Shown here: piece by piece, positions 42,480 through 51,220 of the stretch | Numbering within the stretch: the stretch's first letter is position 1 | Layout: the number at the start of each line of letters is the position of its first letter | Source: Ruminococcus_G sp050944415 | GTDB lineage: Bacteria; Bacillota; Clostridia; Lachnospirales; Lachnospiraceae | DNA: 64,000 bases | NCBI GenBank assembly: GCA_050944415.1 | Contig: JBMNRA010000003.1 | Location: 4,329-68,328, forward strand | Direction: 5' to 3' | Position numbers and translations under genes: made by a program | Notes under the pieces: generated by a model | What the model saw: only the letters and a program-made list of their open reading frames with translations | Database searches by the model: none | Told to the model about the DNA's origin: nothing

Positions 42480-43154
42480 TTACAAAAGACGAAAAGTATT
42501 TCTGTCGTAATCCAACACGCCATCCGCTTTCATACTGGAAAGTTCTCGTGACAAAGCGCTTCTGTCCGCACAGAGAAATTCTGCAAACTCCTGCCGTCCC
42601 ATGGGAATTTCAAAATAGTTGCTTCCATGGATCTGCGCCTGAAGAGACAGATAAGTTAATATCTTTTCTCTCAAGGTCTTTTTGGATATAACCTCTACCT
42701 TCGCCATCAGTTGAGCATTCTTATCCGCTATAAGCGTCACCATATTTTCAATCAGCCGGTGATGAAATACACAGGAGCTGCTGCAGGAACGCATGACGCG
42801 GTAAAAAGGAAGGAACAACACTTTAAGTTTTGTCCCTGCCAGAAAAGTAACTGCCGAAGCCATGGAACTGCCGCATACAAAAGTTTCTCCAAAGGCCTCC
42901 CCTTTTCCCATACAGGCCAGGATGGTTTTGCCTCCCCACAAATCCTCCTGTACCATATGAACAGTCCCGTCCAGCACCATCCCCAGACATCTGACTTTCT
43001 CCCCCTGCAGTGACAGAACTTCCCCTTTCTCATATGTGCGCACAAAACTCCCCAGGCAGTTCAGCATAGTCATAAAGTCTCTGTCGTCAATGCCCGCAAA
43101 AAGCGCCGACTTTCTGATTGCGTCTCTTTCCTTTTCCTTCATTCCCTCATTCAT
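42480..43154 (-). CDS. Crp/Fnr family transcriptional regulator
   Basis: A 224-residue protein with a cyclic-nucleotide-type sensor fold (about 15-130) and a C-terminal winged helix (about 165-222; RQEFAEFLCADRSALSRELSSM). The middle cysteines (SCSSSCVFHH, about 123-132) are of the kind found in clostridial anaerobic Crp/Fnr proteins and may bind a cofactor. It overlaps the Rrf2 gene by 8 bases, so it belongs to the cysteine operon end, and the hcp gene lies just beyond its terminator. The name HcpR is tempting but not assigned. Confidence 0.88.
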   Translation of the reverse strand: MNEGMKEKERDAIRKSALFAGIDDRDFMTMLNCLGSFVRTYEKGEVLSLQGEKVRCLGMVLDGTVHMVQEDLWGGKTILACMGKGEAFGETFVCGSSMASAVTFLAGTKLKVLFLPFYRVMRSCSSSCVFHHRLIENMVTLIADKNAQLMAKVEVISKKTLREKILTYLSLQAQIHGSNYFEIPMGRQEFAEFLCADRSALSRELSSMKADGVLDYDRNTFRLL

Positions 43155-43581
43155 CTTTTATCACCGCACTTTGCTTCTGCCAGTTCATAAGATCCTCTAA
43201 GGTTACCTCATCCACGACACTGCTGACGGCAGCACCGATCTTTGCCCAGAGCAGGCGGGCAGCACACCCTTCCGCTCTGCTGCATTTCATCCCGGGATCT
43301 CCCACACATTCAACCGGCGCCAGACTGCCCTCTGTCAACCGCAGAATCATACCGACTGTATATTCCGCCGGAGAACGCTGCAGCATGTAGCCCCCCATGG
43401 GACCGCGGATACTTCTCACAAAACCTGCCTTATTCAGTATCGAGACAATCTGCTCCAGATATTTTTCTGAAATCTCCTGTCTTTTGGCTATATCCTTCAC
43501 CCGCACCGGCTCTCCTGTGTAATTAACGGCGATATCCAGCATAAGCCGTATCGCATATCTACCTTTTGTGGATATTTTCAT
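43147..43581 (-). CDS. Rrf2 family regulator, CymR/IscR-like
   Basis: A 144-residue winged-helix protein with the Rrf2 signature MKISTKGRYAIRLMLDIA and HTH part VKDIAKRQEISEKYLEQIVSILNKAGFV. Its cysteines (CVGDPGMKCSRAEGCAARLLW, about 93-113) follow the C-x7-C-x5-C form, which could hold a cluster or sense cysteine status. Located directly after the O-acetylhomoserine sulfhydrylase (4-base overlap) and with cysK in the same run, it most likely represses the sulphur operon as CymR does, although the Fe-S-type option remains. Confidence 0.88.
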   Translation of the reverse strand: MKISTKGRYAIRLMLDIAVNYTGEPVRVKDIAKRQEISEKYLEQIVSILNKAGFVRSIRGPMGGYMLQRSPAEYTVGMILRLTEGSLAPVECVGDPGMKCSRAEGCAARLLWAKIGAAVSSVVDEVTLEDLMNWQKQSAVIKDE

Positions 43582-44894
43582 ACTGCCCTCTCTGCTTTCC
43601 GAAAAGCCTCTGACAAATCTTCAATAATATCGTCAATATGTTCCGTTCCTATGGACAGCCGAATCGTATTGGGTCTGATTCCCTGCTCTTTAAGTTCCTC
43701 TTGGGTGCACTGGCTGTGGGTAGTCGTTGCCGGATGTATCACAAGGGACTTTACATCAGCCACATTAGCCAGCAGTGAAAACAATTCCAGACTGTCAATA
43801 AAGGTTTTTGCCGTTTTCTCATCTCCCTTTATCTCGAAGGTGAATATGGAACCGCCTCCATTGGGGAAATATTTCTCATACAGCTCTCTCTGCTTTGGAT
43901 CCCGCGAAACCGAAGGATGATTTACCTTTTCCACCTGGGGATGACTGTTCAGGAAGTCCACCACTTTCTGCGCATTTTCCACGTGACGCTCCACCCTGAG
44001 AGAGAGGGTTTCCAGTCCCTGCAGCAAAAGAAAGCTGTGAAAAGGAGAAAGCGCCGCTCCAAGATCCCGCAATAAAGTTGCCCGTACTTTTACCGCGAAA
44101 GCCACAGACCCTGCCGCTTTCGTGAAACTGATTCCGTGATAACTGGAAACAGGTTCTGTCAGATCAGGAAATTTACCGGATTTCTCCCAGTCAAATCTGC
44201 CTCCGTCTACAATTACTCCTCCCAGTGTGGTTCCATGACCGCCGATAAATTTTGTAGCCGAATGCACCACAATATCCGCCCCATATTCTATGGGCCGAAC
44301 CAGATACGGTGTGGCAAAGGTATTGTCCACAATCAGAGGAATCCCATGTTCATGCGCCAGCTCTGCCATTTTTTCAATATCCGCTACTTCTGAATTAGGA
44401 TTTCCAAGAGTCTCGATAAAAATCGCCTTTGTATTTTCCTGTATTGCCCTGCTTACATTCTCCTCATCGAAAATATTCACAAAAGATGTATGTATCCCGT
44501 GCTGAGGCAATGTGTGCTGCAGAAGATTGAACGTTCCTCCGTACAGATTATTGGCGGCCACAATATGATCTCCTGCATGAGCCACACCCCAAATAGCGTA
44601 AGCCACAGCGGCGGCTCCGGAAGATACCGCCACCGCTGCCTGTCCTCCTTCCAAAGTCCCGATCCTTTCCTCAAATGCTTCTGTGGTAGGATTCGTCAGC
44701 CTGCTGTAAATATTGCCTGAATCTTCCAGACTGAAACGAGCCTGAGCATGATCTGAATTCTCAAATACATAAGATGCCGTCTGATAGATTGGCACTGCTC
44801 TTGCTCCGGTTGCAGGATCCGGCCGCTCCTGACCCGCATGAAGCTGCAGCGTCTCAAATCTGAAGTTTCTTTCTGACCTCTCTGTTTTTTTCAT
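43578..44894 (-). CDS. O-acetylhomoserine sulfhydrylase / cystathionine gamma-synthase-like PLP enzyme
   Basis: A PLP-dependent Cys/Met metabolism enzyme of 438 residues. The PLP-binding signature SATKFIGGHGTTLGG (about 213-227) contains the Schiff-base lysine, with ETLGNPNSEVADIE and PTTEAFEERIGTLEGG upstream. The length and FETLQLHAGQ opening match O-acetylhomoserine aminocarboxypropyltransferases (homocysteine synthesis). Downstream are an Rrf2 regulator (overlap) and a Crp/Fnr gene; upstream is cysK, 21 bases away. The group forms a sulphur assimilation operon. Confidence 0.92.
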   Translation of the reverse strand: MKKTERSERNFRFETLQLHAGQERPDPATGARAVPIYQTASYVFENSDHAQARFSLEDSGNIYSRLTNPTTEAFEERIGTLEGGQAAVAVSSGAAAVAYAIWGVAHAGDHIVAANNLYGGTFNLLQHTLPQHGIHTSFVNIFDEENVSRAIQENTKAIFIETLGNPNSEVADIEKMAELAHEHGIPLIVDNTFATPYLVRPIEYGADIVVHSATKFIGGHGTTLGGVIVDGGRFDWEKSGKFPDLTEPVSSYHGISFTKAAGSVAFAVKVRATLLRDLGAALSPFHSFLLLQGLETLSLRVERHVENAQKVVDFLNSHPQVEKVNHPSVSRDPKQRELYEKYFPNGGGSIFTFEIKGDEKTAKTFIDSLELFSLLANVADVKSLVIHPATTTHSQCTQEELKEQGIRPNTIRLSIGTEHIDDIIEDLSEAFRKAERAV

Positions 44895-44915
44895 AATAAT
44901 TCTCCTCTTGTCCGC

Positions 44916-45848
44916 CTATTCAGTGAATAAAGGTGTGGAATAATACCGGTCACCGCTGTCCGGAAGCACTGCCACGATATTCTTTCCCCTGTTTTCCGGT
45001 TTCTTTGCCATCAAAATAGCGGCGTGAAGCGCTGCACCTGAAGAGATTCCTGTCATAAATCCCTCCTTTTTCATTAACAATCTGGCTGCTGCATACGCTT
45101 CGTCACTTTCCACTTTAATAATCTCATCATATATTTCTGTATTCAGAGTAGACGGCACAAAACCTGCCCCGATCCCCTGAATTTTATGAGGACCGCTTTT
45201 TCCCTCAGACAAAACGGGGGAATCTGCAGGCTCTACTGCAATCACCTGAAGATCGGGATTTTTCCCTTTCAGATATTCACCGGTTCCGGTAATTGTTCCG
45301 CCGGTTCCGACTCCCGCCACCAAAATGTCCACCTCTCCTTTTGTATCTTCCCAGATCTCAGGTCCTGTGGTTTTCCTGTGAGCGTTGGGATTGGCAGGAT
45401 TCTCAAACTGTCCTGGAATATAGCTGCCTTCCGTCTCCTCTGCCAGCATAGCTGCTTTGTCAATGGCACCCTGCATTCCTTTGGATCCATCTGTCAATAT
45501 TACCTCTGCTCCGTAGGCCTTTAAAATATTTCTCCGCTCCACACTCATGGTTTCCGGCATAGTAAAGATTACCCGATATCCCTTTGCCGCACCCAGAGCA
45601 GCAAGTCCGATACCCGTATTTCCGGAAGTAGGTTCTATGATCGTATATCCTTTTTTTAACAGTCCCCTGCTTTCAGCATCTGCAATCATCTCCGCGGCGA
45701 TCCTGTCTTTGATACTCCCCGCCGGATTAAAATACTCAAGTTTTGCCAGTATTGTAGCTTCCAGTTTTTCACTTTTTTCCAGATTCTGTAATTCTACCAG
45801 CGGTGTATGTCCAATCAACTCTTCAATACTTCTGTAAATTTTAGCCAT
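44916..45848 (-). CDS. cysK: Cysteine synthase
   Basis: O-acetylserine sulfhydrylase making cysteine. The 310-residue product has the Schiff-base lysine in YFNPAGSIKDRIA (about 36-48), TSGNTGIGLAAL and the GTGGTITGTGEYLK phosphate-binding loop. I chose MAKIYRS at 45848 because GTGAGG lies 8 bases upstream; an upstream in-frame ATG is less likely. It begins an operon with a near-consensus promoter at 45905-45932 that also carries a candidate Rrf2-type site over the start region. Length and motifs are normal. Confidence 0.95.
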   Translation of the reverse strand: MAKIYRSIEELIGHTPLVELQNLEKSEKLEATILAKLEYFNPAGSIKDRIAAEMIADAESRGLLKKGYTIIEPTSGNTGIGLAALGAAKGYRVIFTMPETMSVERRNILKAYGAEVILTDGSKGMQGAIDKAAMLAEETEGSYIPGQFENPANPNAHRKTTGPEIWEDTKGEVDILVAGVGTGGTITGTGEYLKGKNPDLQVIAVEPADSPVLSEGKSGPHKIQGIGAGFVPSTLNTEIYDEIIKVESDEAYAAARLLMKKEGFMTGISSGAALHAAILMAKKPENRGKNIVAVLPDSGDRYYSTPLFTE

Positions 45849-45874
45849 GGTAATCCTCACTTTCATATTCATAG

Positions 45875-45932
45875 TATTTCAATAGGAATTATATGTTTTA
45901 TGAAATTATACCATCCCGAAACGCTTTGTCAA
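45875..45932 (-). promoter_or_regulatory. cysK operon promoter with candidate CymR-type site
   Basis: TTGACA (45927-45932) and TATAAT (45905-45910) are full consensus with a 16-base spacer. Just downstream, ATTCCTATTGAAAT (about 45876-45889) resembles the dyad with ATTCC and GGAAT halves known from CymR targets; one half is imperfect. It lies between the promoter and the cysK start, suitable for repression by the Rrf2 protein at 43147. Confidence 0.7.
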
Positions 45933-45934
45933 GA

Positions 45935-46510
45935 CTATAATGATATTAAATGCAAATACTCCTGGCAGTGCTTCATGACAGTTTCCATGTTTTTCAGATC
46001 CTTTATCACATTTCCCGTCTCCAGGGAATGGTTGGCTCCTTCTGTTTCAAAAAGCGGTATATCCATATCATGGCAGCGGTTTCTTACCATTTCCGTTTCC
46101 GCCCAGGGATCACTGGTTCCGTGAAACATAATCTCTCTGCCCTTTCGGGCAAAACGAAAGGTATCTTCCAGCGGCGTAAAATAAATCTGATACGCGTCAA
46201 TCTCATGATGTCCGGCATAATCCGCCGCTACAATTGTTCCGATACTTTTTGAAATAAAAAGGATTTTTTCATAAATTTTGAAATCAATCTTCTGCAGAAT
46301 GTCTTCCGTCTGTGCCCTTGCACTGAAAAATGCCTCTTCCATCTTTGTTCTGGATCCTTTGATATTCCCTGGAAATCCTCCGTAAGAAACATCCATTATC
46401 TGGAAACCTTCTGTCTTCGCCAGTTTTTTCCCGTAATAAAGCAGCGGTTTATCCGTATGGTATCCCACCCCCGGAAATATTACCGCCAGCCTGCCAAATT
46501 CTTTCTCCAT
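45935..46510 (-). CDS. Alpha/beta hydrolase-like protein
   Basis: A 191-residue protein with an alpha/beta-hydrolase appearance: IFPGVGYHTDKPLLYYG at the start, a nucleophile-like segment FISKSIGTIVAADYAG (SKSIG, serine about residue 90) and HGTSDPWAE with GANHSLETG near the end, giving Ser, Asp and His candidates. The substrate is unknown. I set the start at 46510 (MEKEFGRLAV), behind GGGAGTGAG and after the IMPase stop. It is the last gene of the sulphotransferase run and ends near the cysK promoter. Confidence 0.75.
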   Translation of the reverse strand: MEKEFGRLAVIFPGVGYHTDKPLLYYGKKLAKTEGFQIMDVSYGGFPGNIKGSRTKMEEAFFSARAQTEDILQKIDFKIYEKILFISKSIGTIVAADYAGHHEIDAYQIYFTPLEDTFRFARKGREIMFHGTSDPWAETEMVRNRCHDMDIPLFETEGANHSLETGNVIKDLKNMETVMKHCQEYLHLISL

Positions 46511-46514
46511 ATAC

Positions 46515-47300
46515 TCACTCCCAATGCAGCAGTTCTCTTCTGATTCTTTTGTCAATAATGCCGTTTCCCGCGAAAATGTCTCCCGCTCTGGTTACGTCTA
46601 CAGGCCTGCCGCTGTAGTCTGTCACACTGCCCCCCGCTTCCTGCACCAGCAGAACGCCGGCTGCAAAATCCCAGGGATTCAGTCTTTTTTCCAGGTAAGC
46701 TTCCAGCCTTCCCGCGGCCACATACGCCAGATCCAGAGCAGCCGACCCCAAACGGCGAATATCCTCACAGTTCTGAAAAATTACTTTAAATGCTTCAAAA
46801 TTGTCCTCCGCCAGTTCCTTAACGTAAGGACTGGTTCCGATGGAAACCAGACTTCGTGAGAAATCATCCGTCTTGCTTACATGAACAGGCTTTCCATTCA
46901 GAAAGGCTCCCTTTCCTTTCTCCGCATAGAAAATCTCATCCGCAAACAGATGGCAGACCACTCCCATTACCAGCTCTTTGCCGGAATAAAGAGCCAGAGA
47001 AATGACACTGTTTCGAAGATCATGAATCAGATTGGAGGTTCCATCCACCGGATCCAGAATCCATACCGGTTTCGTAAAATCAATGTCATCATTATTTTTT
47101 TCTTCTCCCATAAACTGAATGGAAGGCGCCAGCTCTTTTAACCTTTTTTCTATAAATTTCTGGACATTCATATCTACTTCCGTCACATAATTGGCAAAAC
47201 CCTTTTCTGCAATTTTCAATGAATCTTCCCTGTCAATGCAGTTTTTTTTCGCCAACGTGGCTATATCCAGCAAATCTGATATTTTCACTTCCGTTTCCAT
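46515..47300 (-). CDS. Inositol monophosphatase family phosphatase
   Basis: A 261-residue phosphatase of the IMPase/FBPase/PAP phosphatase fold. The metal-binding motifs are FMGEEKNND and WILDPVDGTSNLIHDL (about 75-105) and WDFAAGVLLVQEAGG (about 208-222). Starting at METEVKIS (47300), it follows the DUF362 gene with a 16-base overlap. Substrates in this family include inositol phosphate, fructose bisphosphate and 3'-phosphoadenosine 5'-phosphate; the last would fit the sulphate-related neighbours, but this is inference. Confidence 0.9.
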   Translation of the reverse strand: METEVKISDLLDIATLAKKNCIDREDSLKIAEKGFANYVTEVDMNVQKFIEKRLKELAPSIQFMGEEKNNDDIDFTKPVWILDPVDGTSNLIHDLRNSVISLALYSGKELVMGVVCHLFADEIFYAEKGKGAFLNGKPVHVSKTDDFSRSLVSIGTSPYVKELAEDNFEAFKVIFQNCEDIRRLGSAALDLAYVAAGRLEAYLEKRLNPWDFAAGVLLVQEAGGSVTDYSGRPVDVTRAGDIFAGNGIIDKRIRRELLHWE

Positions 47301-48415
47301 TGTGTTCCCCTTTCGTCTTTCCACTCATCTTTTAAAAACTTCAGAATATCCACAGCTTTCGGCGGACAGCCAGGCAGATTTTTTTCAAAACATCCGGTGC
47401 ATCTGCCCACACCGATTTCCCCTTTTTGGCCCTGGTATCCCTGACCTACGGCAATTTTCCCCTTTCGCCCTGTCAGACCTTTCTCCCGGTCCAGACGGTC
47501 CAGCGCATAAATCAAGGAACCGTAACAGGCAGAACAGGCATCTTTTGGCGCCGCATATCCAGCCAACTGTCCAACCCTTCCTTTGCTTTTTCTGTCCGCC
47601 TGTCCTTTTTTCTTATATCCTTCACGAAGCTGATGAATATTGGCCTTTGAAAGGTCAGTACTGCCCACGCCCATTTGTTCGGCAAGCCGTATATATGCAA
47701 TGTCTTCCGGGTGATATCCCAGCGTTTCCGCTGCAAAACTGTCACACAGCACCGGATCCTTAAAAGCCAGAATCCGATCCATGACTACTGGATTGCCTCC
47801 CTCTTCAAAATCCAGATCTCCGCAGATATTATCTGCCAGGATGAAGTTCTGGCGGATAATGGTATTCAGTCTGGCGATAGGTTCATGGAGTCCCATTGTA
47901 TGAAATCTTCTTTTTTCCGTCCCTGGAATCAAACCCTTGCTGTTTTTCAGAGCACAGGTCACCAAAGTCTGACAATGTCCCTTTACCACGGGCATATTAA
48001 TCAGATATTCAATTTCCAGAGCTTTCCGGCAAACTGCAATATCCATATTCTCCGCAGTGCAGGCAATAGATGAATCTTTTTGAAGATCCAGGAATTCTAC
48101 CTGATGGCGATGACAAACTTCCAGAATCCCGCTTGCCTTCACCGCCTGGGAAGTACGGTCTCCCACCCAGGAGCTTTCCAGTACAACAATATTATAAAAT
48201 CCGGCCCCTTTAAGATAGGTGAGCACACCGTCTACCAGCTCCGAATGCGTAACAGCACCGCTGGAAGCAGGTTTCGCCAGCACCAGATTGGGTTTCAGTC
48301 CAATTCTTCTGCCCCTGTCACCGATATCTTCCGCCAACCGGCATTTTTCCAGAAGTTCCAGCGTCATCTGCTTATAATCTGTCCCCTGAATCATATAAAT
48401 ATCATTCTTGTTCAT
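47285..48415 (-). CDS. DUF362 domain protein, putative iron-sulphur protein
   Basis: A 376-residue protein of the DUF362 family with GLKPNLVLAKPASSGAVTHSELVDG near the start and cysteine motifs at the end (DACSACYG and CTGCFEKNLPGCPPKAVDILKFL). The cysteines suggest an iron-sulphur site. I set the start at 48415 behind AGGAAAAG. DUF362 proteins have no settled function; a link to sulphur chemistry is suggested by the neighbours, an exporter, an aryl-sulphate sulphotransferase and a phosphatase on the same strand. Confidence 0.85.
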   Translation of the reverse strand: MNKNDIYMIQGTDYKQMTLELLEKCRLAEDIGDRGRRIGLKPNLVLAKPASSGAVTHSELVDGVLTYLKGAGFYNIVVLESSWVGDRTSQAVKASGILEVCHRHQVEFLDLQKDSSIACTAENMDIAVCRKALEIEYLINMPVVKGHCQTLVTCALKNSKGLIPGTEKRRFHTMGLHEPIARLNTIIRQNFILADNICGDLDFEEGGNPVVMDRILAFKDPVLCDSFAAETLGYHPEDIAYIRLAEQMGVGSTDLSKANIHQLREGYKKKGQADRKSKGRVGQLAGYAAPKDACSACYGSLIYALDRLDREKGLTGRKGKIAVGQGYQGQKGEIGVGRCTGCFEKNLPGCPPKAVDILKFLKDEWKDERGTQWKRK

Positions 48416-48435
48416 ATCACTTTTCCTGTTTTTCT

Positions 48436-50199
48436 TTACATAAACCAGAAACCGGTAAAATCGTACTTGATTGTACGGTAGTTCTGCATGGTACACTCGT
48501 ATGCATACTCCCGGATCAGAATGCCCTGTGCATCATATTCTCCGAATACCATTGCAACGCCGCTGTTGACCACCCAATGTCCTTCTTCACCATAAAGCGA
48601 TCCATTAGATACGATGCTGGAATAGGGAACATCAAAAGATGTCTCCAGACTGAATGTTCCTGCATTTTCATCGATTTTGTATACGTAAACCTGACTGGAA
48701 CTTCCTCCGCCATCGTACAGATCAGTTCCTACACTGTCCTCCACATCCATTTCAAAATCACGACTGCTAAGCGCCCAGTAATTATTGTTGTACATGGCCA
48801 GATAATAGACGCCCTCTTCTTCGCCCGCTCTGACATATTCCACACAGTGCTGACCATACTGAGGTACGAAATCACCGTCCTGCTCCAGACTTTTTTCAGC
48901 GTAAGGAGTCTCTTCCCAGAATCTCTTATCACCGGCCAGCCAATCGATTTCCAAATTTCCGTGAATATTTTTCAGTTTAATAATAGTTGAAGTTTCTCTT
49001 GACGAAACAATCAGACTGTCATCCTCAGCCATATATTGCAGGCTGTTCAGGTGGATCCAGTCCCACTCTCCCGCCTGCCAGAACAGAGGATCTGTCGCAG
49101 TGATCGGCCGGGTCATATCAAAATATCCGGAAAATGGTTCTGTAAAATCAATCAGTTCTGTCACCTCACCACTTTCAATATCCACTGACAGCACCAGATC
49201 TTCCACCGTCTCTCCACCATTTTCTTCAGCCAGCACCAACAGTTCTCCATCCTGTCCAAAACCAATGTCATGATGCATAGTATATCCATTCAGTTCATAC
49301 ACCTGTACTACCTGACCCAGGCTGTTTATTCTCGCCAGCTTTCCCGCCGACACACAGGTTATAATATCATCGTCATAAAAAAGCAGACGGTCCATGCCAT
49401 AGCCTTCCAGTACCATCTCGTAACGCATAATTCCACTGTTATCGAAAAAGAATCCATATCCCAGATAACCATTAACTCTCATCATGGCATACAAACCTTC
49501 CGATAATTCAGCATCCGATTCTCCTTCTGTAGTCTCCAGTCTGACTTCATATTCTGACTGAGGCTGGGGCATATCCACCGTAAAGCTTACCGTCTGACGC
49601 ACATTTCCCCAGGATCCGGTAAGCTCCATGGTTACCTCATTCGTCATACCAGGTACCAGACCGATAATCTGAAACTCATGGATTTTCGTATAATCTGCAC
49701 CGCTTTCATCCATGGCAGTCGCAGTATAGTCCGGAATATCCTCATCTTCCACATGAATCGTATAGGTAACCTGCGTCCTTCTGCCCGTCTCAAAATACAT
49801 ATACAACCCATTGCTTCCCGTCCCGTAAGGATTTAAAATCGCCAGGGGAGTCGTAGGCGTCCAGTCCATTTCATCTTCTTTCAGACTTTCCAGCGCCCCT
49901 TCCAGCCTCTCCTGCACTTCCACATCATAGTAAGTGAACCCTTCTTCTTCGATATCCATAGGTACCAGCTGAAGCGCACGCAATCCATCTCCAAGCTCAG
50001 CCTGGGCATATTCCACTTGCCACTCATCATTCTGATCTACCGTCTCCCCCGCTTCCATTGCCCAGTCAGTACGCACTGCGGTTTCCTGCGCGGTAAACAT
50101 TTTCGCCACGCCTATTATCACGGCAGGGACGGCAACCGCCAAAACCAGAATAATGATAGCCGCAGCAATCAGCTTTTTCTTATGTTTTTTCAGTTTCAT
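48436..50199 (-). CDS. Aryl-sulfate sulfotransferase (ASST), membrane-anchored
   Basis: A 587-residue exported enzyme. It starts at MKLKKHKKK (50199, GGGGGA site), with a single N-terminal membrane anchor (about 10-32). The N-terminal beta domain is followed by a beta-propeller with the ASST histidines: MHHDIG (about 305), HLNSLQY and GQHCVEY; these match the family's sulphohistidine site and substrate pocket. ASSTs transfer sulphate from phenyl sulphates to other phenols without PAPS. It lies after a TSUP exporter (26 bases) and before DUF362. It is extracellular in Gram-positives. Confidence 0.9.
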   Translation of the reverse strand: MKLKKHKKKLIAAAIIILVLAVAVPAVIIGVAKMFTAQETAVRTDWAMEAGETVDQNDEWQVEYAQAELGDGLRALQLVPMDIEEEGFTYYDVEVQERLEGALESLKEDEMDWTPTTPLAILNPYGTGSNGLYMYFETGRRTQVTYTIHVEDEDIPDYTATAMDESGADYTKIHEFQIIGLVPGMTNEVTMELTGSWGNVRQTVSFTVDMPQPQSEYEVRLETTEGESDAELSEGLYAMMRVNGYLGYGFFFDNSGIMRYEMVLEGYGMDRLLFYDDDIITCVSAGKLARINSLGQVVQVYELNGYTMHHDIGFGQDGELLVLAEENGGETVEDLVLSVDIESGEVTELIDFTEPFSGYFDMTRPITATDPLFWQAGEWDWIHLNSLQYMAEDDSLIVSSRETSTIIKLKNIHGNLEIDWLAGDKRFWEETPYAEKSLEQDGDFVPQYGQHCVEYVRAGEEEGVYYLAMYNNNYWALSSRDFEMDVEDSVGTDLYDGGGSSSQVYVYKIDENAGTFSLETSFDVPYSSIVSNGSLYGEEGHWVVNSGVAMVFGEYDAQGILIREYAYECTMQNYRTIKYDFTGFWFM

Positions 50200-50224
50200 C
50201 TTTCGTTTCCCCCATTTTGAGTTT

Positions 50225-51001
50225 TTATGCATAGGTAATAACTACCAGTATAACGCCAAGCACTGTCAGAATCACACCCACAATACGATTTAATGTTTTG
50301 ACGGAAGCTTTCGCAGCAATCTTAGCCGCAATCTGTGCCCAGATTAAAGTAAAGATAACGCACCAGATCAGCAGATCCATCTGGGGCGGCTCACTCAAAA
50401 GGAAATGGCTGACCGCGCCTGTAAGTGCGGAAAAAGTCATAATGAACACACTGGTTCCCACTGCCGTTTTCAGCTCATATCCCAGAACCATCGTCAAAAT
50501 CAAAAGCATCATCATGCCGCCGCCGGCTCCGAAAAATCCGCAGATAGAACCGATCACCCCTCCGCAGACCAGGCTTTTAACCGTCTGTATCCAACGTTTA
50601 TCACCGGCTATGGTATGACGGGTAGAATTCACAGGAAAAATCAGAAACTTAAGTCCCAGCAGCAGCGTCATGACAACTGAAAATCCGCCCAGAGTACTGT
50701 TTTCCACAAAAGTAGAAACCCAGCTTCCTGCCATAGTCATAACCAGCACCCCGATCATCATAACCAATCCGTTTTTGATATCTATACTCTTATTTTTTGC
50801 ATAAGTGCGGGCACTGACGGCACTGGCCAGAACATCACTGGCAAGCGCAATTCCAATAGCGTCATAAGCCGGTACTCCCAGAAAGGTAATCAGCATGGGA
50901 CTGATAACCGCCGCCGCACTCATACCGGCAAATCCCGTCCCCAGTCCGGCGCCAACGCCAGCCAGAAAGCAGATCAATATGCGGTACAATATTTCCTCCA
51001 T
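50225..51001 (-). CDS. TSUP family (TauE/SafE) exporter
   Basis: A 258-residue membrane protein with about eight helices and the TSUP pattern: GTGFAGMSAAAVISPML near the N-terminus and the related second half with CGFFGAGGGMMMLLIL (about 148-163). TSUP proteins export sulphite, sulphoacetate or other organosulphonates. The neighbours (ASST, DUF362, IMPase) point to a sulphur-containing ligand, which is an inference. The gene is the first of the run; a long hairpin lies upstream. It starts at ATG behind GGGGAG. Confidence 0.88.
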   Translation of the reverse strand: MEEILYRILICFLAGVGAGLGTGFAGMSAAAVISPMLITFLGVPAYDAIGIALASDVLASAVSARTYAKNKSIDIKNGLVMMIGVLVMTMAGSWVSTFVENSTLGGFSVVMTLLLGLKFLIFPVNSTRHTIAGDKRWIQTVKSLVCGGVIGSICGFFGAGGGMMMLLILTMVLGYELKTAVGTSVFIMTFSALTGAVSHFLLSEPPQMDLLIWCVIFTLIWAQIAAKIAAKASVKTLNRIVGVILTVLGVILVVITYA

Positions 51002-51037
51002 TTTTTCTCCCCTTTTCTTCTGTCTGCTTTTTCAAAT

Positions 51038-51114
51038 AAAAAAGCCGACTGATGGAAGGCTATCTGTATGTCTCTTTACATTCAGATAGTTCATTTCCAA
51101 CAATCGACTTTTTT
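51038..51114 (-). terminator. Long hairpin with T-tract, terminator of the PHP gene or leader of tauE
   Basis: AAAAAAGCCGACTG can pair with CAATCGACTTTTTT (with G-U pairs), inside which TGGAA/TTCCA and CTATCTG/CAGATAG pair again, giving a long stem. On the minus strand it is followed by TTTTTTATTTG. It lies between the PHP gene stop and the TSUP gene start and could end the former or regulate the latter. Confidence 0.65.
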
Positions 51115-51220
51115 CCCTGTCCCATTTGTCTTCATCAGTGAACTGCATCCTTTGTCATATTTAATATTTTCCATTTTTAATGGTAGCATATGACCTAAAA
51201 AGATACAAGTAAGATTTACG

